From Phocaeicola faecicola (lineage in GTDB: Bacteria > Bacteroidota > Bacteroidia > Bacteroidales > Bacteroidaceae), in assembly GCF_013618865.1 (NCBI RefSeq), contig NZ_JABSOE010000022.1, positions 1 to 62,880 of the forward strand: 62,880 nucleotides of DNA, given 5' to 3'. The number at the start of each line of letters is the position of its first letter. Positions within the stretch are counted from its first letter, which is position 1. A program made the translations under genes and the position numbers. Under the pieces are notes generated by a model. The model was not told the origin of the DNA. It saw nothing but the letters and a program-made list of their open reading frames with translations, and ran no database searches. Below, piece by piece: positions 18,226-26,597 of the stretch.

Positions 18226-19530
18226 ATGGAATTAAATAAACTGACCCCTATAGTGAATAAGCCCAATGGGTGGGCATTGATGCCTCTGGTCGTTTTCTTT
18301 TTGCTTTATTTTGTTGTCTCTCTGATTATTAATGATTTCTACAAGATTCCTATAGCAATTGCCTTTCTGATATCTTCTATCTTTGCGGTAATTACGACCA
18401 AAGGACTGTCGCTGAACGACCGTATCCTGCAGTATTCGCTGGGAGCGGCCAACAAGAATATCATGCTGATGGTCTGGATCTTTATTCTGGCGGGGGCCTT
18501 TGCGGCATCGGCCAAGGCCATGGGAGCCATTGATGCTACCGTGGGACTGGCGATGATGTGTTTGCCCAGTCAACTGCTGCTTGCCGGAATCTTCTTTGCC
18601 TCTTGCTTCATTTCGTTGTCCATCGGAACCTCGGTCGGTACGATCGTGGCCCTGGTGCCCATTGCTACGGGAGTGGCCGAGCGGGCCGGGATAGACGGGG
18701 CGTTTATGGCGGCCCTTGTGGTCGGAGGTGCCTTCTTCGGTGATAATCTGTCGTTTATCTCGGATACTACCATCGCTGCTACCCGGACCCAGGGGTGTGT
18801 GATGCGCGACAAGTTCCGGGCGAATTTCATGATAGCGGTACCTGCTGCCCTGCTGGTACTGGGATATTACGTGTTTTACGGAATGGATGTGCAGGTGGCT
18901 CATCCGGTTACCTCCGTGGACATTGAAAAGATCATTCCTTATATTATCGTACTGGGAGCTGCCATTGCAGGAATAAACGTGACGCTGGTCTTGCTGCTGG
19001 GAATCCTGTCAACCGGAATCATCGGCATTATGGACGGATGCTTCGATTTCTTCGGCTGGTTCAGTGCCATGAATGGTGGTATATTGGGAATGGGTGAACT
19101 GATCATTATCACGCTGATGGCGGGCGGACTCCTGGAACTGATCCGCTTCAACGGAGGAGTCGACTATATACTGTACCGGCTGACCAATCATGTGAAGAGC
19201 AAGAGGGGGGCGGAGCTGAGCATCGCCTTGCTGGTGAGTATGGCCAACTTCTGTACGGCCAACAATACGATTGCCATCATTACCGTCGGTCCGCTGGCTT
19301 CGAACATTGCCGAGCGCTTCCGGGTCGACAAGCGTAAGAGTGCCAGTCTGCTGGACACTTTCTCGTGCGTGGTGCAGGGAATCATTCCTTACGGGGCGCA
19401 GATGTTGATTGCGGCAGAGCTGACCGGACTTTCTCCGCTCAACATTGTCGGATACCTGTATTATCCGATGGTGCTTGGTGGGGTGGCCTTGCTGAGTATC
19501 CTCTTCCGCTACCCGCGGCAGTTCTCGTAA
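18226..19530 (+). CDS. NhaC-family Na+/H+ antiporter
   Basis: This 434-residue inner membrane protein has about eleven hydrophobic segments. The motif GTSVGTIVALVPIATGVAERAGID near residue 135 and the FFGDNLSFISDTTIAAT segment near residue 170 are characteristic of NhaC and related antiporters, as is ANFCTANNTIAIITVGPLA near 340. It probably exchanges sodium (or another cation or organic substrate such as malate/lactate) for protons. The start is the ATG at 18226; an in-frame TTG two codons earlier is less likely. It stands alone with its own promoter. Confidence 0.9.
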   Translation: MELNKLTPIVNKPNGWALMPLVVFFLLYFVVSLIINDFYKIPIAIAFLISSIFAVITTKGLSLNDRILQYSLGAANKNIMLMVWIFILAGAFAASAKAMGAIDATVGLAMMCLPSQLLLAGIFFASCFISLSIGTSVGTIVALVPIATGVAERAGIDGAFMAALVVGGAFFGDNLSFISDTTIAATRTQGCVMRDKFRANFMIAVPAALLVLGYYVFYGMDVQVAHPVTSVDIEKIIPYIIVLGAAIAGINVTLVLLLGILSTGIIGIMDGCFDFFGWFSAMNGGILGMGELIIITLMAGGLLELIRFNGGVDYILYRLTNHVKSKRGAELSIALLVSMANFCTANNTIAIITVGPLASNIAERFRVDKRKSASLLDTFSCVVQGIIPYGAQMLIAAELTGLSPLNIVGYLYYPMVLGGVALLSILFRYPRQFS

Positions 19531-19700
19531 GAGAGGAAGGAGGAGAGGGGCCGGATGACGGGATGCGGCCTGTGCATGTATCGGAAAAGTGGGGGAAGGA
19601 CTGTGATACCCGAATATAAATAGTGTGAAAAAAGCGGTGTAAACCATTGGCTGTATCGGGAATTATATCACAAAAGTTTTCTGTATATCCATTTTTCTTA

Positions 19701-19708
19701 TAATTTTG
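19701..19708 (+). promoter_or_regulatory. -7 promoter box of ileS
   Basis: TAATTTTG matches TAnnTTTG; GTTTTCTG about 20 bases upstream is a weak -33. The leader to 19772 is about 57 bases. Confidence 0.65.
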
Positions 19709-19771
19709 CAACTTGATTTCTTGGATGAGAATCATAGAGATAAAATGATATAAGATAAAAACAACATAGCT

Positions 19772-22700
19772 ATGAGTAAGAAATTTACTGAATATTCGCA
19801 GCTCAACCTTTCTGATGTAAACAAGGAAGTGCTGAAAAAATGGGACGAAAACGATGTTTTCTCTCGTAGTATGACGGAACGGGAAGGATGTCCTTCGTTT
19901 GTGTTTTATGAAGGTCCTCCTTCAGCAAATGGTATGCCGGGAATTCACCATGTGATGGCTCGTACCATTAAGGATACGTTCTGCCGTTTTAAAACCATGA
20001 AAGGTTATCAGGTGAAGCGTAAGGCTGGATGGGATACTCACGGACTGCCTGTGGAACTGGGTGTGGAAAAGGCCCTGGGTATTACCAAAGAGGATATCGG
20101 TAAGACGATTTCGGTAGCGGAATACAACAAGCATTGCCGTACCGACGTGATGAAGTTTACTAAGGAGTGGACGGACCTTACTCATAAGATGGGTTACTGG
20201 GTGGACCTGGAAAATCCGTACATCACTTATGACAACCGTTACATCGAGACTTTGTGGTGGCTGCTGCAGCAGTTGTACCAGAAGGGACTGTTGTACAAGG
20301 GATATACTATCCAGCCGTATTCTCCGGCAGCAGGTACCGGATTGAGTTCTCACGAGTTGAACCAGCCGGGCTGTTACCGTGACGTGAAGGATACAACGGT
20401 GGTAGGACAGTTCAAGATGAAGAACCCGAAACCGGAAATGGCACAGTGGGGTACGCCTTACTTTATCGCATGGACCACTACTCCGTGGACATTGCCTTCG
20501 AATACGGCACTGTGTGTCGGCCCGAAGATTGACTATGTGGCCGTACAGACTTATAACGGTTATACAGGAGAGAAAATCACTGTGGTACTGGCCAAGCCGT
20601 TGCTGTATGCACACTTCAACAAGAAGGCGGAAGAACTGGCACTGGAAGACTACAAGCCGGGCGACAAACTGATTCCGTTCAAGGTGGTAGGTGAGTATAA
20701 GGGTACTGACCTGGTAGGAATGGAATATGAACAGCTGATTCCTTGGGTGAAACCGGTGGAAGTAGCGGAAGACGGAAGCTGGAAGGAAGCTTCTCAGAAG
20801 GCTTTCCGGGTAATCCCTGGCGACTATGTAACTACGGAAGACGGTACGGGTATCGTACACATCGCTCCGACTTTTGGTGCGGATGACGCGAATGTGGCAC
20901 GTGCAGCCGGCATCCCTTCTCTTTTCATGATCAACAAGAAGGGTGAGACTCGTCCGATGGTTGACCTGACCGGTAAATTCTATTTGCTGGAGGAACTGGA
21001 TGAGGCTTTCGTAAAGGAATGTGTCAATGTAGAGGCTTACAAGGAATACGAAGGTGCCTGGGTGAAGAATGCGTACGATCCGCAGTTTACGGTAGACGGC
21101 AAGTATGACGAGAAGGCTGCACAGGCGGCTGAGTCACTGGATATCGTGATCTGTATGATGCTGAAGCAGGGCAACCAGGCATTCAAGATAGAAAAGCATA
21201 CGCACAACTATCCTCATTGCTGGCGTACGGATAAGCCGGTGTTGTATTATCCGCTGGATAGCTGGTTCATCCGTTCTACGGCTGGCAAGGAGCGTATGAT
21301 TGAACTGAACAAGACCATCAACTGGAAACCGGAATCTACCGGTAGCGGACGTTTCGGCAAGTGGCTCGAGAACCTGAACGACTGGAACCTGAGCCGTTCG
21401 CGCTACTGGGGTACTCCGCTGCCTATCTGGCGCAGTGAGGACGGTGAGGAAATCTGTATCGGTTCCGTACAGGAATTGTATGATGAAATCGAAAAGGCCG
21501 TTGCTGCCGGATTTATGTCGGAGAATCCTTATAAGAAACTGGGATTTGTTCCGGGTGAATATACGAAGGAAAATTATGAGAAGATCGACCTGCATCGTCC
21601 GTATGTAGACGATATCGTACTGGTATCGGAAAGCGGTAAGCCGATGAAGCGTGAAACCGACCTGATTGACGTATGGTTTGACTCGGGTGCGATGCCTTAT
21701 GCACAGTTGCATTATCCGTTCGAGAACAAGGAAATCGTAGACAACCGTTCTTATTATCCGGCCGATTTTATTGCCGAAGGAGTGGACCAGACTCGTGGAT
21801 GGTTCTTTACCCTGCATGCAATCGCTACCATGGTATTCGACAGTGTGGCTTACAAGAACGTAATCTCTAACGGTCTGGTGCTTGACAAGAACGGCAACAA
21901 GATGTCCAAGCGTCTGGGTAATGCGGTTGATCCGTTCGAAACCATCGAGAAATTCGGTTCTGACCCGTTGCGCTGGTACATGATTACCAACTCATCTCCG
22001 TGGGACAACCTGAAGTTCGACAAGGAAGGTGTGGATGAAGTACGCCGTAAGTTCTTCGGAACGCTTTATAACACGTATTCATTCTTTGCACTGTATGCCA
22101 ATGTGGACGGATTCTGCTATGCGGAAGAAGACGTGCCGATGGATCAGCGTCCGGAAATCGACCGCTGGATTCTGTCGCTGCTGAATACGCTGATCAAGGA
22201 CGTGGATGCATGCTACAACGATTACGAACCGACTAAGGCTGCCCGTATGATTACGGACTTTGTCAACGATAACCTGAGTAACTGGTACGTGCGTCTGAAC
22301 CGTAAGCGTTTCTGGGGAAGTGCCATGTCAACCGACAAACTGTCGGCTTATCAGACACTGTATACCTGTCTGGAAACCGTGGCCAAACTGATGGCTCCTG
22401 TGGCTCCGTTCTATGCCGACCGTCTGTATACCGACCTTATCGCGGTTACCGGCCGTGACTCAGTGGTATCGGTACATCTTGCCAAGTTCCCGGTTGCCGA
22501 CGAAAGCATGATCAACAAGGAACTGGAAGCACGCATGCAGATGGCACAGGATGTGACTTCTATGGTACTTGCATTGCGCCGCAAGGTGAACATCAAGGTA
22601 CGCCAGCCGCTGCAGTGTATCATGATACCGGTGGTAGATGCAGAACAGAAGCGTCATATCGAAGCGGTGAAGGATCTGATCATGAGCGAGGTGAACGTGA

Positions 22701-23260
22701 AGGAGGTTAAGTTCGAAGAAGGTGCATCCGGCATTCTGGTGAAGAAGGTGAAATGTGACTTCAAGAAACTGGGCCCGAAATTCGGAAGGCAGATGAAGGC
22801 AGTGGCTGCTGCAGTGGCAGAAATGTCACAGGAGGCAATTGCCGAACTGGAAAAGACCGGCAAATATGCCTTTACTCTTGACGGAGGTGAGGCAGTGGTT
22901 GAGGCGGCCGATGTGGAAATCTTCAGCGAAGATATCCCGGGATGGCTGGTTGCCAATGAAGGTACGCTGACCGTAGCTCTTGAGGTAACCGTGACCGAGG
23001 AACTCAAGCGCGAAGGTATCGCCCGTGAGCTGGTCAACCGTATCCAGAATATCCGAAAGAGCAGCGGTTTTGAAATTACCGATAAGATAAATATCACCTT
23101 GTCGAAAAATTCGAATACAGATGATGCTGTAAATGAATATAATAATTATATTTGCAACCAGGTTCTGGCAAACTCTCTGGTATTGGTGGACAATGTAGAG
23201 GGCGGCACAGAACTGGAATTCGATGATTTCAAATTGAATATTAATGTGATAAAACTGTGA
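19772..23260 (+). CDS. ileS: Isoleucyl-tRNA synthetase, type 2-like, with GIHH motif
   Basis: This 1162-residue class I synthetase charges tRNA-Ile. The nucleotide-binding signature is GIHH at residues 57-60 (in PPSANGMPGIHHVMARTIKD) instead of HxGH: the first and third positions are swapped. The second signature KMSKR is normal at residues 710-714. The editing domain is visible around residues 195-410 (TTPWTLPSNTALCV; GTGIVHIAPTFGADD). The anticodon-binding part and a long C-terminal region follow, consistent with the larger eukaryote-like type 2 enzymes rather than the shorter type 1. From memory, a GxHH motif in a type 2 IleRS has been linked to extreme mupirocin resistance. It is probably the only isoleucyl-tRNA synthetase here, but the window cannot prove that. 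Confidence 0.96.
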   Translation: MSKKFTEYSQLNLSDVNKEVLKKWDENDVFSRSMTEREGCPSFVFYEGPPSANGMPGIHHVMARTIKDTFCRFKTMKGYQVKRKAGWDTHGLPVELGVEKALGITKEDIGKTISVAEYNKHCRTDVMKFTKEWTDLTHKMGYWVDLENPYITYDNRYIETLWWLLQQLYQKGLLYKGYTIQPYSPAAGTGLSSHELNQPGCYRDVKDTTVVGQFKMKNPKPEMAQWGTPYFIAWTTTPWTLPSNTALCVGPKIDYVAVQTYNGYTGEKITVVLAKPLLYAHFNKKAEELALEDYKPGDKLIPFKVVGEYKGTDLVGMEYEQLIPWVKPVEVAEDGSWKEASQKAFRVIPGDYVTTEDGTGIVHIAPTFGADDANVARAAGIPSLFMINKKGETRPMVDLTGKFYLLEELDEAFVKECVNVEAYKEYEGAWVKNAYDPQFTVDGKYDEKAAQAAESLDIVICMMLKQGNQAFKIEKHTHNYPHCWRTDKPVLYYPLDSWFIRSTAGKERMIELNKTINWKPESTGSGRFGKWLENLNDWNLSRSRYWGTPLPIWRSEDGEEICIGSVQELYDEIEKAVAAGFMSENPYKKLGFVPGEYTKENYEKIDLHRPYVDDIVLVSESGKPMKRETDLIDVWFDSGAMPYAQLHYPFENKEIVDNRSYYPADFIAEGVDQTRGWFFTLHAIATMVFDSVAYKNVISNGLVLDKNGNKMSKRLGNAVDPFETIEKFGSDPLRWYMITNSSPWDNLKFDKEGVDEVRRKFFGTLYNTYSFFALYANVDGFCYAEEDVPMDQRPEIDRWILSLLNTLIKDVDACYNDYEPTKAARMITDFVNDNLSNWYVRLNRKRFWGSAMSTDKLSAYQTLYTCLETVAKLMAPVAPFYADRLYTDLIAVTGRDSVVSVHLAKFPVADESMINKELEARMQMAQDVTSMVLALRRKVNIKVRQPLQCIMIPVVDAEQKRHIEAVKDLIMSEVNVKEVKFEEGASGILVKKVKCDFKKLGPKFGRQMKAVAAAVAEMSQEAIAELEKTGKYAFTLDGGEAVVEAADVEIFSEDIPGWLVANEGTLTVALEVTVTEELKREGIARELVNRIQNIRKSSGFEITDKINITLSKNSNTDDAVNEYNNYICNQVLANSLVLVDNVEGGTELEFDDFKLNINVIKL

Positions 23261-23269
23261 TATGAACTC

Positions 23270-23298
23270 ACCCATCCGGGCTATGGGGCCGGATGGGT
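23270..23298 (+). terminator. Hairpin between ileS and the dksA-like gene
   Basis: ACCCATCCGG (23270-23279) pairs with CCGGATGGGT (23289-23298), a perfect 10-bp stem. There is no T run, so it may be a weak terminator or an RNA end-stabilising hairpin. Confidence 0.45.
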
Positions 23299-23328
23299 AC
23301 TATTATTAACTTTAAAACTTTATATCTT

Positions 23329-23709
23329 ATGGCTGAAAAAACAAGATACTCGGATGCTGAACTCGAGGAGTTCCGTGCCATTATCATGGAAAAACTTCAG
23401 CTCGCAGAACGCGACTATGAGAAATTGAAAAGCAGTATAATGAACACTGATGGCAACGATACCGACGATACATCACCTACATACAAGGTGCTGGAAGAAG
23501 GTGCCAATACGCTTTCGAAAGAAGAAACGACTCGTCTGGCTGCCCGTCAGCTGAAGTTTATTCAGAATTTGCGTGCGGCATTGGTGCGCATTGAGAACAA
23601 GACTTATGGAATCTGCCGCGAAACCGGTAAACTGATTCCTGCGGAAAGACTCCGTGCGGTACCTCATGCTACATTGAGCATTGAGGCCAAACAAGGCGGA
23701 AAGAAATAA
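23329..23709 (+). CDS. DksA/TraR-family protein lacking zinc-finger cysteines
   Basis: The 126-residue protein has a coiled-coil (about residues 8-85) with acidic tip NDTDDTSPT near 44-51, and the C-terminal globular part YGICRETGKLIPAERLRAVPHATLSIEAK. It resembles DksA, which enters the RNA polymerase secondary channel and works with ppGpp. Only one cysteine (C96) of the usual four zinc ligands remains: the second position is T99, and the last pair are Ser and Ala. Loss of zinc is a known theme in this family and appears to be a trait of Bacteroides homologs. The start at 23329 (MAEKTRYS) is preferred over an upstream frame. It sits between ileS and lspA. Confidence 0.85.
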   Translation: MAEKTRYSDAELEEFRAIIMEKLQLAERDYEKLKSSIMNTDGNDTDDTSPTYKVLEEGANTLSKEETTRLAARQLKFIQNLRAALVRIENKTYGICRETGKLIPAERLRAVPHATLSIEAKQGGKK

Positions 23710-23717
23710 TTTTGGTG

Positions 23718-23816
23718 CAATTGTCATTCAGAGCGGAGTGAAGGAATACTGTGAGGCCGTGTGTAAGCGTGGTTTCCGCAGCAATTCTTCTGCCTGAGTG
23801 ACAATTGTGTTTTTTA
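23718..23816 (+). terminator. REP-like palindrome acting as terminator
   Basis: An outer stem of 14 pairs with one G-T (23718-23731 with 23794-23807) encloses about 62 bases with further imperfect pairing, and is followed by TGTGTTTTTTA. The left half contains a variant of the GTCATTCTGAGCG-AAG-GAAT repeat widespread in bacteria. It separates the dksA-like gene from lspA. Confidence 0.65.
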
Positions 23817-23830
23817 GGTTAGTTTGATTT

Positions 23831-24478
23831 ATGAAGAAATTTTTGACACAAGGTTGGCTGGCGGCATGGATTGTCATGGCGGTACTGATCATTGACCAGA
23901 TTATTAAAATCAGTGTGAAGACTCATATGCTGTTGCATGAGAGTATCCACATTACCGACTGGTTTTATATTTTATTTACGGAGAATAACGGCATGGCATT
24001 CGGCATGGAGGTCCTGCCCAAGTTTTTCCTTACGGTGTTCCGTATCATCGCGGTAATTGCCATTACGGTATATCTGTACCGCCTTACACACCGGAAGGAG
24101 AAAGTGGCTACCGGTTTTATCGTGTGCCTGGCGTTTATCCTGGCCGGTGCCATCGGCAATATCATCGACTGTGTCTTCTATGGTGAGATTTTCAGTGCCA
24201 GTACCCGCGATCAGGTCGCTTCCTGGGTTCCGCTGGGACAGGGATATGCCGACTGGCTGCACGGAAGGGTAGTGGATATGTTTTATTTTCCCATCATCGA
24301 CACTTACTGGCCCGACTGGATGCCTGTATGGGGCGGAGAACGGTTTATCTTCTTCAGTCCGATTTTCAATTTTGCCGATGCGGCAATCAGTTGCGGCATG
24401 ATTGCCCTGCTGATTTTCTACAGCCGTTACTTGAGTGGAGAAACACATACCGATAAAGTGAAAGGAGAAAAGAAATGA
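23831..24478 (+). CDS. lspA: Lipoprotein signal peptidase (signal peptidase II)
   Basis: This 215-residue inner membrane aspartic protease removes signal peptides from diacylglyceryl-prolipoproteins. It has four membrane helices, and the motifs are GAIGNIID near 106-113, VVDM with Asp149 and FNFAD with Asp183, the last two being the likely catalytic pair. Two features differ from the E. coli type: the Arg of GNxxDR is Cys114, and about 27 extra residues lie between that motif and VVD (118-145). The protein is therefore about 50 residues longer than usual, as seen in Bacteroidetes. The next gene encodes a lipoprotein and overlaps it by 4 bases. Confidence 0.94.
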   Translation: MKKFLTQGWLAAWIVMAVLIIDQIIKISVKTHMLLHESIHITDWFYILFTENNGMAFGMEVLPKFFLTVFRIIAVIAITVYLYRLTHRKEKVATGFIVCLAFILAGAIGNIIDCVFYGEIFSASTRDQVASWVPLGQGYADWLHGRVVDMFYFPIIDTYWPDWMPVWGGERFIFFSPIFNFADAAISCGMIALLIFYSRYLSGETHTDKVKGEKK

Positions 24479-25347
24479 GAAGCGCCCGAAAATATGCGTC
24501 TGCGGTGGTACTGGGGATGGTGCTGATGTGTGCTTGCGGAAAGCAGATTCCGGAGGATATCATCCAGCCCGATGCCATGGAGAATTTATTGTATGATTAT
24601 CATCTGGCGGGAACCATGGGAAATTCCCTGCCTTATAATGAAACGTACAAGAAAGAAGCATATTATGAATATGTCTTCCGCAAGCATCACGTCACTCAGG
24701 CGGAGTTCGACTCTTCCATGGTCTGGTATACCCGTCACAGTGAAGTGCTGTCGGATATCTACAATCGTCTGAAAGAGCGTTATATGAAGGTGGAGGACCA
24801 GCTGAAACTGCAGGCTGAGAAGCGTGAGGGAGGACTGAATGTCTTTCTGTCGGGCGACAGCATGGATGTGTGGCAGGGCAGGTCGCTGGTCTGGCTGACT
24901 ACAGCCGGACTGGGTAACAAGGTGGCGTTTGACTTGAAGGTGGATACGACTTTCCATCCGATGGACAGGCTGGTCTTGTCGGCTGACTTTACCTGGCTGC
25001 CTGAAAAGGCGGTTGCGGGCCGTTCGGCTGTCATGGCTTTGAAATTTACGTTCCAGAACGACAGCGTGGTGGGAAAGAGTTACCGTATTACGGCTTCCGG
25101 ACATTATGAACTGGAACTGCAGCCTGATTCGGCATATGAGTTTACGGATGTCAGCGGATTTATTCATTATAACGGTTTGCCGGGAGATGCTTCGGACTTG
25201 CTGGTCAACCGGATTACCCTGAAGCGTTATCATATGGACGGGAATGTGCCGGTAGCCGGTGCTTCAGCTGCACCGAAATTGTCGGAAGAACGGAAGGTTC
25301 CCGTAGAAACCAAATTGAATGAGCCGAAGCTTTCTTTTGGGAAATAA
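24475..25347 (+). CDS. DUF4296-like lipoprotein
   Basis: This 290-residue protein has a lipoprotein signal (MRSARKYASAVVLGMVLMCAC with Cys21 as the lipid site). The N-terminal part, EDIIQPDAMENLLYDYHLAGTM and then YYEYVFRKHHVTQAEFDSSMVWYTRH, matches DUF4296 as I know it. The C-terminal part is beta-rich and has no clear family. Its start overlaps the lspA stop by 4 bases, so it is translationally coupled to the protease that would process it. Function is unknown. Confidence 0.83.
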   Translation: MRSARKYASAVVLGMVLMCACGKQIPEDIIQPDAMENLLYDYHLAGTMGNSLPYNETYKKEAYYEYVFRKHHVTQAEFDSSMVWYTRHSEVLSDIYNRLKERYMKVEDQLKLQAEKREGGLNVFLSGDSMDVWQGRSLVWLTTAGLGNKVAFDLKVDTTFHPMDRLVLSADFTWLPEKAVAGRSAVMALKFTFQNDSVVGKSYRITASGHYELELQPDSAYEFTDVSGFIHYNGLPGDASDLLVNRITLKRYHMDGNVPVAGASAAPKLSEERKVPVETKLNEPKLSFGK

Positions 25348-25355
25348 TTGTCAGC

Positions 25356-25748
25356 ATGATGAAATTAGCAAGTCATAGAATATATGATGCAAGATTGTCC
25401 CGTCTTTATTCCTTCCAGGTATTGGAAAGGAGGAAGGACGGGACCTTCCGTATATATCCTTTCCGGGAGGAGATATCCGGGACGGAATGGTTGCCGGGGA
25501 TGTTGATTCTCGCTCCGTTTGCCGTGACCCGTGTGCCGGGAGAGGGGTTCCGGGATTTTCTGACTCGCCTGAAGGTTGCGGCCGGGGAGGAGGCTGCCGG
25601 TCCGGTGGAAGAGGAACCTGCCATGAATGCAGGAAATGGGGAAGAAGGATGGCAGGCAGGAAAGGAAACCCGGGTATATTGGATTACGCCTTTTAATGTG
25701 ACAGACATGGAGTTTCTTCCGGATTCACAGATCCGTGAACTCCGTTGA
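25356..25748 (+). CDS. Conserved hypothetical protein
   Basis: I do not recognise a family. The 130-residue product has no signal peptide or membrane segment. The N-terminus (ASHRIYDARLSRLYSFQVLERRKDG) looks like a small beta-rich domain, an acidic Ala/Glu-rich linker occupies about 78-105, and the end ETRVYWITPFNVTDMEFLPDSQIREL is ordered again. It starts 8 bases after the DUF4296 gene and is probably co-transcribed with lspA. Confidence 0.65.
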   Translation: MMKLASHRIYDARLSRLYSFQVLERRKDGTFRIYPFREEISGTEWLPGMLILAPFAVTRVPGEGFRDFLTRLKVAAGEEAAGPVEEEPAMNAGNGEEGWQAGKETRVYWITPFNVTDMEFLPDSQIRELR

Positions 25749-25761
25749 AACGAAAAATGAT

Positions 25762-26418
25762 ATGGAAGATATGGAAAGTGAAAAACAAAGGGAGGTGCAG
25801 CATTCTTGTACGGATTGCGGCACTCAGAACTGTAAGTTCCAGAACCGGACTTACCCGGATTTCTGCTTGACGACGCATTTGCAGGAGGAAGACGCGCAGT
25901 GGGCTCTGGAGCGTTACGGGGAGGACAGGAATCATGAGATTATGGTGGCAAGTGCTGAAGTGGAGTACGAAGGGTATTGCCAGTGGACGCGGGTACAGGA
26001 GATTATGGAATTTGCCCGGAAGATCGGGGCCCGGAAAATCGGTATTGCCAATTGTATCGGACTGATCCGTGAAGCGCGTATGTTTGCCCGTATTCTCCGT
26101 GCCAACGGTTTTGAACCGTATGCGGTGATCTGCAAGGTATCCGGTACCCCTAAATCATCGGTCGGCATTCCTAAGGAGTGTGAGCGTATCGGGGCGGCTA
26201 TGTGTAACCCGATTCTGCAGGCCCGGCTGTTGAACCGGGAGCATACGGACTTGAATGTGGTCATCGGTCTCTGTGTGGGACACGACAGTCTGTTTTACCG
26301 GTATTCGGAGGCGTATGTGACTACCCTGGTGACCAAGGACCGTGTGACGGGTAATAATCCGGCAGCTTCTCTTTATACTGCGGAATCTTATTATAAGAAA
26401 AAATATCATCTGGACTGA
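25762..26418 (+). CDS. DUF1847 cysteine-rich protein
   Basis: The 218-residue protein contains a Cys cluster near the N-terminus (HSCTDCGTQNCKFQNRTYPDFC) and further Cys residues in IGIANCIGL, YAVICKVSG, AAMCNP and IGLCVGHD. These fit DUF1847, a family presumed to bind a metal or an iron-sulphur cluster. No signal peptide is present. The ATG at 25762 is chosen; a GTG at 25735 inside the previous gene is less likely. It ends the lspA group and is followed by a strong terminator. Confidence 0.83.
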   Translation: MEDMESEKQREVQHSCTDCGTQNCKFQNRTYPDFCLTTHLQEEDAQWALERYGEDRNHEIMVASAEVEYEGYCQWTRVQEIMEFARKIGARKIGIANCIGLIREARMFARILRANGFEPYAVICKVSGTPKSSVGIPKECERIGAAMCNPILQARLLNREHTDLNVVIGLCVGHDSLFYRYSEAYVTTLVTKDRVTGNNPAASLYTAESYYKKKYHLD

Positions 26419-26484
26419 AATCAGTGTGCGGTGCATGTACTGCGATAGTCTGATTGGATGGATATTGTTGAAGTAAGGGAATAG

Positions 26485-26545
26485 AAAGCCCCCTTCCATG
26501 CGTTGCCCGATGAGGGTGGCAATGAATGGAAGGGGGCTTTTTTTA
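26485..26545. terminator. Terminator between convergent DUF1847 and S41 peptidase genes
   Basis: AAGCCCCCTTCCAT (26486-26499) pairs perfectly with ATGGAAGGGGGCTT (26526-26539), followed by T residues; the loop is 26 bases. Confidence 0.88.
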
Positions 26546-26597
26546 TGAGGATGTTATTCCGGAGCAATTCCGGAACAGACAGTGTGCTTTCTACCGC

